Assembly: GCA_905221605.1 (NCBI GenBank)
Contig: CAJNDS010002424.1
Coordinates: 111,709-175,708 of the forward strand
Source: Symbiodinium natans
Lineage: Eukaryota > Sar > Dinophyceae > Suessiales > Symbiodiniaceae
Direction: 5' to 3'
Length of the DNA: 64,000 bases
Shown here in pieces: positions 57,500-64,000 of this stretch. The position numbers were made by a program, and so were the translations under genes. The stretch's first letter is position 1. Each line of letters starts with the position of its first letter. The notes beneath the pieces are model-generated. The model saw only the letters and a list, made by a program, of their open reading frames with translations. It ran no database searches and had not been told where the DNA came from.

Positions 57500-57775
57500 T
57501 CGTTTGAGGCAGAAAAGACTTAGGTCTCAGGTTGTTGGGTTCAGAGTATATGGTTACTTGATGACGCGAGGGGTTGGCCCAAACAATGGTTGGCCTTTTT
57601 TTGGGGCCTCCATCGAGTACAGTTGGCCCAGAGAGAAAAGCCCCTAAACCCTGAACCCTAGACCCTAAACCTTGTAAGAAACCTACCCCTGACATAAACG
57701 GAGAGACGGAAAGTTCTGTCCTGGAATTGCCCTTTGCTGCGTTCGGTTGATCGCTGCCTATGGGTGCCTTGTCGG
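57500..57775 (-). CDS. exon candidates, unrecognised
   Basis: 57500-57625: SGPTVLDGGPKKRPTIVWAN, then PSRHQVTIYSEPNNLRPKSF. 57685-57775: DKAPIGSDQPNAAKGNSRTE, then LSVSPFMSG. Confidence 0.42.
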
Positions 57776-58047
57776 AGTTTAGGGCATTGAGATGTCAGTC
57801 ACACAAACGCCCTACACTCTTCAACTTCACAGAGCCCTAAACCCCAAACCCTGACTCTAAACCCCAAACCCCAAACCCCCCTAAACCCTACACCAAGTCT
57901 GAGGTCTGTGCCGTGGAAGGCAAGATTTCTGGTCTGAAGTCCTGTAGGATGCCACGCTGCCTCAGCATCCAGAGTTAGAGGCGGAGAGGTCCAAGGCTTT
58001 GGCGTTGGGGTTTAGGGTTTAGGGTTTAGGGTTCAGGGTTTAGGGCT

Positions 58048-58100
58048 TAGGGCTTAGGGCTTAGGGCTTAGGGCTTAGGGCTTAGGGCTTAGGGCTTAGG
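58048..58100. repeat. TTAGGGC variant array
   Basis: Eight homogeneous TTAGGGC units after ordinary TTTAGGG. Confidence 0.95.
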
Positions 58101-58108
58101 GGCAGGGG

Positions 58109-58330
58109 CTAAGCCCAAGAAGGCTGCTCGCAACCCCCGACGTAGGGTGTAGCGTTTGGGGTACGGTATAGTGTCTTGGGGCTTATGGTCGCAAGAACTA
58201 CCCGTGGAGAGATGTCGGTGTGATGCCATCCAATTTTATAAGACATACTTGTTGAAACCCGGTATGGACCGGAGCCGCGAGGCTTGAGGCCATACGAGTG
58301 TTTGGGTGTCAGGTTGCAACAGGCTTCCCC
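58109..58330 (-). CDS. long exon candidate, unrecognised
   Basis: About 73 open minus codons, including GPYRVSTSMSYKIGWHHTDI and SPRVVLATISPKTLYRTPNA. Its start (LTPKHSYGLK) is duplicated at 55600-55635, where it is interrupted. Confidence 0.48.
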   Translation of the reverse strand, partial: GEACCNLTPKHSYGLKPRGSGPYRVSTSMSYKIGWHHTDISPRVVLATISPKTLYRTPNATPYVGGCEQPSWA

Positions 58331-58399
58331 CAAACCCTAAACCCTAAACCCTAAACCCTCAACCCTCAACCCTCATTCCTCAACCCTGGGAGCGGCATC

Positions 58400-58483
58400 A
58401 AGCTGCCTCACGCCCAAAACCCTTGAAGGACCCCAAGCCATAAAAACACTCATGCCCAAAAACCACATCTTCCCTGAAAGCAG
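58400..58483 (-). CDS. exon candidate, unrecognised
   Basis: GCTTTCAG|GGAAGA opens EDVVFGHECFYGLGSFKGFG, then REAA. Good acceptor. Confidence 0.42.
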
Positions 58484-58704
58484 GCCCCAAACAGCCATAA
58501 ACCTTCAACCCTAAACCCCAAACCCTAAACCCCAAACCCTAAACCTTAAACCTAAACCCCAAACCGTAAACCCTAAACCTAAACCCCAAACCGTAAACCC
58601 TAAACCCTAAACCCAAACCCTGAACCCCAAACCCTAAACCTTAAACGTAAACCCCAAACCCCAAACCCTAAACCCTAAACCCCAAACCCTAAACCCCAAA
58701 CCCC

Positions 58705-58796
58705 GCGTGAAGCGCCGAGGTCTGTTTCTCCGCTGCCGGCCACGGCTCTCACGAAAGCGGCCCCTTCGGCGCTTTGGCCGTGGGTTGCTGCGCCTG
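58705..58796 (-). CDS. exon candidate, unrecognised
   Basis: CCCAG|GCGCAGC (AG|G) opens AATHGQSAEGAAFVRAVAGS, then GETDLGAS. Very GC-rich third positions. Confidence 0.42.
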
Positions 58797-58984
58797 GGTT
58801 AGGGTATAGGGTTTAGGGTTTAGAGTTTAGGGTTTAGGGTGCTTGTTTTTTTGTCTGCGGTTTAGGATTTAGGGCTTATAGGGCTTAGGGTCCGGGCGTT
58901 AGAGCTGTCGGGTTGACGCATAGGGTGTTTCGGTACCAGTTCAATTCAAACCGGGGGGGGGGGGGGTTGGGGGATCATAGGACA

Positions 58985-59125
58985 AATGGGCTGTAGGGGC
59001 CCTCTTCAAAATATCTAGGGTGTGGTGTATCTTTCCCCGCACAAGGCGACAAATCTTTTAAGGAATCCTGTAGGAATGCGTTTCCTTGTATACCGCTGGA
59101 TAACTTTCAGACGCCCAACTATAAG
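58985..59125 (-). CDS. exon candidate, basic
   Basis: Open minus frame RSLIVGRLKVIQRYTRKRIP, then TGFLKRFVALCGERYTTP. A second frame after CTACAG|GATTCC (DSLKDLSPCAGKDTPHPRYF) is also open; the choice is unresolved. Confidence 0.38.
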
Positions 59126-59543
59126 AGACCGGGGCTCTAAAACCTAATCGACGCCCCTAGGGCCTCATGAGACCCCTTGAAATACAGGCCCTAGAAGCCC
59201 TCCCTAACCCCTCTGAACCCCATGAGGCCCATAAGCCCTACACACCCAACCCTAAACCCTATGAGGCCCAAGTCGAAAGGCTCCTCCGCTCTCAATAAGC
59301 CGAAGGGTTCTCGCTTGGTGGCACCTGTGAGGTTTCGCGAACACAAGGCCCAATACACCTTGGCCATTGGGCCCGAAACACTGAATTCTCTATCACCCCT
59401 CAACCTCTAAACCCTAAACCCTAAACCCTAAACCCTAAACCCTAAACCCTAAACCCTAAACCCTAAACCCCAGACCCTGCCCAGACCCCGCAAACCCTGA
59501 ACCCCTCCTAGCCCTGAACCTTAGAAACCCTGGGGCCACCCCT

Positions 59544-59700
59544 TCACAACTTTTGCTCAGAGGAAGGCACCCAACCGCCGAAAATGTACTTCGGTAGCTT
59601 GAGGATTTTGAAGGTGTATAGGGTCTGGGGTTGAATTAGAGAGCGAACGCCATAAGCCCATTTGACTGTGAAACCCTTCGCAGTTGTCACCCTAAGCCGC
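59544..59700 (-). CDS. exon candidate, unrecognised
   Basis: Minus frame LRLRVTTAKGFTVKWAYGVR, then SLIQPQTLYTFKILKLPKYI, about 50 codons. Bordered on its upstream side by a family B element (59703-59822). Confidence 0.45.
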
Positions 59701-59920
59701 AGAACCCTGCTTGAAGGTTCATAGTTACTTCGAAGTAGGGTTAGAAGTCCCATGTATCAGGTTGCAACACCATAGTTACCCTACTTGTAACCCTACTTAC
59801 ATTGTCGGAGGGAACCTTGGGTTACATACCCCCTAAACCCTAAACCCTAAACCCTAAACCCTAAACCCTAAACCCTAAACCCTAAGCCCCAAACCCTAAT
59901 TTCAGGTAACCCTTTTGAAC

Positions 59921-59991
59921 CTCCCATGTGGCTGCCAAGCCACCCCAAGGTGTCCAGACTTGGCTCAAGGTCGACGGCCTGGAGGCATGCC
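59921..59991 (-). CDS. 71-nt exon
   Basis: GATTCAG|GGCATG (AG|G) to ATGGGAG|GTTCAA, product ACLQAVDLEPSLDTLGWLGS, then HMG. Canonical borders. Confidence 0.5.
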
Positions 59992-59999
59992 CTGAATCA

Positions 60000-60081
60000 C
60001 CCTAAACCCTAAACCCTAAACCCTAAACCCTAAACCCTAAACCCTAAACCCTAAACCCTAAACCCTAAACCCTAAACCCTG
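60000..60081. repeat. interstitial telomeric array (CCCTAAA)n
   Basis: Eleven heptamers immediately upstream of the 59991 exon in the sense of transcription. Confidence 0.98.
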
Positions 60082-60164
60082 GTCTGGGGTAAAGGTGCAT
60101 AGGTGCCAGTTCCGGCTCCTTCTTGGGATACGGTTTTTAGGGTTTATGTTTAGAGTTGAGAGTT

Positions 60165-60440
60165 TGGGGTTTGTCTGACTCCTGAACCAGCCTGAGCAGC
60201 AGTCGGAGTTTTTTTGCGGGGAAGCTTCTTCAGGCCTTCAGGTCCTAAAGGCTTGAGGCCCTGAGGGCCTGGGGCGGGGGTCTGAGGCTTTAGGATGGCT
60301 TTCACCCACTGAGGTTGTGGGGGGGTCCCGGGGGCATTTCTTTTTTGAGGGTCGCGGATTTGTTTGCGGGCGGGGGGGGGGTGAAAGACCCCCACTAAAG
60401 CCAATGCAACATTCGGGGTAACTACGGTAAGATTCCTTGC
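60165..60440 (-). CDS. long proline-rich exon candidate
   Basis: An open minus frame of about 90 codons, including LTVVTPNVALALVGVFHPPP, ILKPQTPAPGPQGLKPLGPE and KLPRKKTPTAAQAGSGVRQT. Longer than chance, linker-like. Confidence 0.45.
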
Positions 60441-60611
60441 TTCGGGGACCTGTAACCCTACTTGCAAGTACAAACCTTCAAGTAACGCTTAAACCCTAAA
60501 CCGCTTAGGGGCGACGACCCGCAAATCGAAACCCCACCCCACACTCTCAAGCCCTAAACCCTAAACCCTAAACCCTACAAACTATAAACCCTAAACCCTA
60601 AACCCTAAACC

Positions 60612-60885
60612 TGCATGAGGCGGCCTCGCCAAGCCCCCCGAGGAGCTGCTCAAGCGACCTCGTCATGTTTCTGCTTGGAGCTTCATGGCACTTCTTAACC
60701 AATGATAGCCCTAAGGCTCCAAGTTTACAAATAATACCTACATTGGGGTCTAAAGTTTGTAAATAATTTGGAGTAGACCCTGGAAAAAAGTACATACTTT
60801 TTAGGTATAAGTAGCTATAATAGGAACCCAGGACCAACAAGAAGCATTGATGTATAGACTCCCAAACCCAGTCGCCCACTTACAA
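60612..60885 (-). CDS. long exon candidate with hydrophobic segment
   Basis: About 88 open minus codons: WESIHQCFLLVLGSYYSYLY, then FPGSTPNYLQTLDPNVGIIC and RSLEQLLGGLGEAASC, ending CATGCAG|GTTTAGGG with a telomeric donor. Possibly one membrane helix. Confidence 0.5.
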
Positions 60886-61478
60886 GCCCCTTAAGTGCCC
60901 TAATATGGTCATAACTACAGACCCAGGAGTAACGCAGGAAGAAACAGGGTACCCAACCCTGAAACAAGGAAATAAGGGCCTACTCCGAGTCCTAGACAAA
61001 GTACATGAGCCTCCAAGTAGGGGTTTACGAAAATAGGAGACCCCTAAAATAGATCCCAAATAGGAAGATTCCCTTGTAATCAGGACCCCAATAAGTAACT
61101 CCGGGTCCTAGGCAGTTGTACTTGCTTAATCAGTACCATGAACTTCCAAGTAAGATTCGAAGTTCAGAGCTTTGAGGGTTTTCGGTTTAGGGTTTGGGGT
61201 TTTAGGTTTGGGGTTTGGGTTAGGGATTTGTGGTTTGGGCATTGTAGGGCCTAGCGGGCTTTGGGGGCTTGAGAATTGGGATTCAAGAATGCCTGTTTTG
61301 AGAAGCCGACACGTCGAGGCTGTGGTCAGGACATGCCGTCCTCCTGGGGATTTGGGCTTTGAACCCTTCGAACCCTGAACCCTAAACCCTAAACCCTAAA
61401 ACCTAAACCCTCAACCCTAAACCCTAAACCCTAAACCCTCAACCCTAAACCCTAAACCCTAAACCCTAAAACGCCGAC

Positions 61479-61543
61479 CGTCCGGCATTTCCTTTTGTGA
61501 GCGCCGGGCCTCACAAGGGGATGGCGCGCGCCCAAGATCGACT
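61479..61543 (-). CDS. exon candidate, unrecognised
   Basis: CAGCCCAG|GAGTCG (AG|G) to CGGACG|GTCGGC, product ESILGARHPLVRPGAHKRKC. Confidence 0.42.
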
Positions 61544-61811
61544 CCTGGGCTGAGTTGTATCTAAGAGATGGGGTTTAGGGTTTAGGGTTTAGGGTTTAGG
61601 GTTTAGGGTTTAGGGTTTGGGGCTTAGGGTTAGGGTTTAGGGTTTAGGGTTTAGGGCTTAGGGTTTAGGATTTTGGGGCTTAGGGTTTAGGGTTTGGGGT
61701 TTGGGATGTTGGACTGGGCACAGGTGGATGTAAGATCTGGGGTTTGGGGTTTAGGGTTGAGGGTGTGAGGTGTCGGGGATAGGGTTTGGGGTTCAGTTTT
61801 TAGGCACCAGG

Positions 61812-61849
61812 TAGCCTTTGGCCTTGTACGGGGAGGTTCTTGAGAACTG
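61812..61849 (-). CDS. small exon candidate
   Basis: ACCTGCAG|TTCTCA to TACCTG|GTGCCT, product FSRTSPYKAKGYL. Confidence 0.4.
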
Positions 61850-61959
61850 CAGGTTCTAGGGCCTTGGGGTGTTAGGGTCGAGGGTTTGAGGGTTTTAGGG
61901 CTTCTGGGGTATTGGGGAGGGTTTAGGAATGGGGTTCAGGGTCTAGGGCTTTTGGGTTT

Positions 61960-62195
61960 TTAGGGTGAGACCGACATACCAGAATCACCATCTCAATGGC
62001 ATATCTATCGCAAAAAAACTGGATGGCTGCGAGCCAAGTAATCACATCGCAACCCAACAACTGCGTGACCAAGACCCGTAAGAAAGGCACCGCAAAACTA
62101 ACAAATGCGTAACCCACGACCGGCAAAATGATAAGGCGAAGAAAGGGACCACGACGTTTCACAACCCAACAAATGCGCGCCCAAAACGACACCAA
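61960..62195 (-). CDS. hydrophobic exon candidate
   Basis: MVSFWARICWVVKRRGPFLR, then LIILPVVGYAFVSFAVPFLR and LLGCDVITWLAAIQFFCDRY: about 78 codons with up to three membrane-like stretches. TTTGTTGGGTTGTG-like repeats on the coding strand leave some doubt. Confidence 0.42.
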
Positions 62196-62354
62196 CTAGA
62201 CCCAAGGGTAAAGAGAGCTTAAATTTACAAGTGGATGAATTATAAGGGCACCGAAACCCTACAAAAAGGAATAAGGGCCTACTCTGGGTCCTAGCATAGC
62301 CCTAAACCCTAAACCCTAAAAAAACATGGAATATTGGCTTACTCTGGGTCCTAG

Positions 62355-62645
62355 CCAACTCGAACCCTATTCCAAATGAGATCCATGCGGAGCCCGAGAC
62401 GAAAGCACCTACGTACCGAGCCCGGGATCCCATTCGATTCTGCCCTATACTCTAAACCCTAAACCCTAAGCCCTAAACCCTAAACCCTAAACCCCAAACC
62501 CTATAAACCCTAAACCCCAGCTCTGAGGGACTGTAGAGTGCAGAGCCGCAGTTCAGGATAGCTCGCGGTTTAGGGGCAAGTCGGGGTCGGTTCAGGGGAT
62601 CAATGGCCCAGGCGCACGGTCCACCCCGTTGGATGGCTTGAATGG
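62355..62645 (-). CDS. exon candidates, unrecognised
   Basis: 62515-62645: IQAIQRGGPCAWAIDPLNRP, then RLAPKPRAILNCGSALYSPS, about 44 codons. 62355-62455: EYRAESNGIPGSVRRCFRLG, then LRMDLIWNRVRV and a stop. Confidence 0.42.
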
Positions 62646-62724
62646 GGTTTAGGGATTGAGTTTAGGGTTCACCTGGGATGTACTTTACCTGCAGTTTAGT
62701 AGTAACTACCCTTAGCTAGTGGGT

Positions 62725-62895
62725 ATAACGCATAAAGCTGTAGGGTACAGAGGGTCGCAGGTAGGGTGCAGGAAGATCATGGGGTTTCCATAACACCTGC
62801 TCGAAGATGTCGCGAGTGCCAATCGAAGCAGAGATTTCCGAGCAGGAGGTCCGTAGGTTTCCCCGAATCAGAACCTCAGAACCCCCCATCGAAGC
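62725..62895 (-). CDS. exon candidate, unrecognised
   Basis: About 57 open minus codons: ASMGGSEVLIRGNLRTSCSE, then ISASIGTRDIFEQVLWKPHD. Natural composition. Confidence 0.46.
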
Positions 62896-63061
62896 CCTAA
62901 ACCCTAAACCCAAAGCCCTGAACCCTGAACACCCTAAACCCTAAACACCCTAAACACCCTAAACCCTACACCCTAAACCCTAAACCCGAATTCGACCCTA
63001 AATACGAAACCCGAATTCGACCCTAAATACGAAACCCGAAATCCGAAACCCTGAGCCCTGC

Positions 63062-63505
63062 TATTCGAGGCAGGCCGCGGCTTCTTCCAAGCCCTTCTCT
63101 GCATGGATCTTTGCCACGCAACCTGACCAAGCATAACCCCAGGTTGAAAGTTAGGGCTTACGGTTTAGGGCTTAGGATGGTTTAGGGTTTAAGGTTTAGG
63201 GTTTAGTATGGTTTAGGATGGTTTAGGGTTTAGGGCCTACGGGCTCTTTTGGGATGCTGGAAATCAGGCACCCTGTATGTCTGCCCCTTTCGGGATGATA
63301 TGGCGTACCCTCATTCCTTCAGGCCCTAAACCCTAAACCCTAAACCCTAAACCCTAAACCCTAAACCCCTAAGAACGACTAAGCAACCGTCCCAAAGATC
63401 TTTAAAAGCTTGAACTCCCTCGACATCATTCGTGCTGGTAGAGCTGTGTAAGTAGGCACAGGACTGAGCTTTCTCAGCTTCTTGGCATGAAACTGCATTT
63501 CAGGT
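63062..63505 (-). CDS. exon candidates, unrecognised
   Basis: 63381-63505: EMQFHAKKLRKLSPVPTYTA, then LPARMMSREFKLLKIFGTVA and a stop. 63265-63320: GMRVRHIIPKGADIQ. 63062-63137: GGTCAG|GTTGCG opens CVAKIHAEKGLEEAAACLE. Confidence 0.42.
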
Positions 63506-63589
63506 TTAGGGTTTAGGGTTTAGGGTTTAGGGTTTAGGGTTTAGGGTTTAGGGCTTAGGGTTTAGGGTTTAGGGTTTAGGGACACCCGA

Positions 63590-63690
63590 ATATGGTCTAC
63601 AGGGCTTGCACAGTCGGGTTCATGAAGGCCACCGCCCACCGCCTCCACCGCACACGTGAGTGCCACGGTGGCACCAATGCAACCCGAAGC
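63590..63690 (-). CDS. exon candidate, unrecognised
   Basis: Minus frame CIGATVALTCAVEAVGGGLH, then EPDCASPVDHIRVS after a CCCAG acceptor. Other frames are also open. Confidence 0.38.
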
Positions 63691-63784
63691 TGGGTTTAGG
63701 ATTTGGGGTTTAGGGTTTGGGGTTTAGGGTTTGGGGTTTAGGGTTTAGGGTTTGGGGTTTAGGGTGTGGGGTTTAGGGTTTAGG

Positions 63785-63885
63785 CCTATGAACCTCTGGC
63801 CCATGCGGTTTGACCCCCCTTAGCCCTATATCCTGTTCCTCCAAGCGCTCAACCTGGGCATGCCACCATTCAACTTGGGGGCTTG
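63785..63885 (-). CDS. exon candidate, unrecognised
   Basis: Minus frame EWWHAQVERLEEQDIGLRGV, then KPHGPEVHRP; GCCCAG|GTTGAG and GAACAG borders occur inside. The gene probably continues beyond the right edge. Confidence 0.4.
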
Positions 63886-63944
63886 GGGGGGGGGGGGGAT
63901 GAGCGGGCGATTTGGTTCCGGATTTTCGCCCCGATCCCCCCTAA

Positions 63945-64000
63945 ACCCTAAACCCTAAACCCTAAACCCTAAGCCCTAAGCCCTAAACCCTAAACCCTAA
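63945..64000. repeat. interstitial telomeric array at the window edge
   Basis: CCCTAAA with two CCCTAAG units. The orientation is opposite to that expected at the right-hand end of a chromosome (TTTAGGG), so it is not a telomere end. Confidence 0.95.

Noticed and set aside
21756-62913. Many frames ending in TLNPKP or containing GFRVxGLGF
   Set aside because: These peptides are the translations of CCCTAAACC and GGTTTAGGG. They recur wherever a frame enters a telomeric tract and do not indicate a gene family.
1-64000. A true chromosome end or subtelomere terminus
   Set aside because: Tracts occur in both orientations throughout, with unique DNA on both sides. The last tract (63945-64000) is CCCTAAA, the wrong orientation for a right-hand end, and the left edge is unique sequence.
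1-64000. Concatenated ciliate-like nanochromosomes, each capped by telomeres
   Set aside because: That would require CCCTAAA-unique-TTTAGGG units with back-to-back telomere joins. Here all four flank orientations occur, and adjacent spacers belong to one reading direction and one gene.
1-64000. Eimeria-type repeat-rich segment
   Set aside because: Telomere-like AGGGTTT repeats are known there, but the accompanying CAG repeats and homopolymeric amino-acid runs are absent. Kept only as a weak alternative.
1-64000. tRNA, rRNA, riboswitch or bacterial operon features
   Set aside because: None could be recognised by eye. The high density of telomeric repeat makes chance hairpins common, so none is reported.

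Overview
Eukaryotic nuclear DNA, read directly from sequence. The dominant signal is the plant/alga/alveolate-type telomere heptamer TTTAGGG/CCCTAAA. It occurs as well over one hundred separate interstitial tracts (about 2 to 26 copies each, both orientations) scattered through all 64 kb and separated by 50-300 bp of unique sequence. There are no operons, ribosome-binding sites or prokaryotic genes. Conserved gene fragments lie in the unique spacers and are bounded by spliceosomal signals (AG|G acceptors, GT or GC donors), so many telomere-repeat tracts appear to lie inside introns. TTTAGGG telomeres, GC-rich small exons, AG|G acceptors, some GC donors and long one-strand gene blocks fit a dinoflagellate or related alveolate best. 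I cannot name the species. An Eimeria-type coccidian is a weaker alternative because the expected CAG repeats are absent.

Layout. (1) 0.5-6 kb, minus strand: exon-like spacers of an unrecognised protein, with a possible start and signal-anchor exon near 5937. A 67/68-bp minisatellite lies at 690-1400. (2) About 8.7-26.4 kb, minus strand: a dispersed WD40 beta-propeller gene; at least seven spacers carry WD-repeat motifs in the same direction. (3) 26.8-30.46 kb, minus strand: a secreted PLC-like phosphodiesterase (PI-PLC X type) with signal peptide, both catalytic-histidine motifs and a probable C-terminal membrane segment. (4) 31.3-45.47 kb, minus strand: many exon-like spacers of one or more unrecognised proteins, with a candidate start at 45466. 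(5) 45.84-56.0 kb, plus strand, divergent from block 4: exon-like spacers including a transmembrane exon (51429-51489) and a stop-terminated tail exon (54200-54404). A 2.65-kb inverted-repeat element fills the intron between those two. An AT-rich, damaged C-type lectin fragment lies antisense inside the block. (6) 56.4-64 kb, minus strand, running off the right edge.

Caution on exons. At this base composition a 75-bp spacer is open by chance in two or three of six frames. Single-exon calls therefore rest on splice-site fit, residue pattern and strand agreement, and most have modest confidence. The PLC and WD40 calls rest on recognisable family motifs and are stronger.

Most interesting: several telomere-repeat tracts are flanked by direct duplications of the interrupted sequence (8-22 bp). 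In the clearest case (28185-28402) the duplication contains AGGT, so it supplies both splice sites and the flanking reading frame is restored exactly. This is the signature expected of introners (intron-creating insertions), here with telomeric repeats as cargo. The window also holds at least nine families of short palindromic MITE-like elements, several touching exon edges or carrying telomeric tracts, and three larger terminal-inverted-repeat elements.
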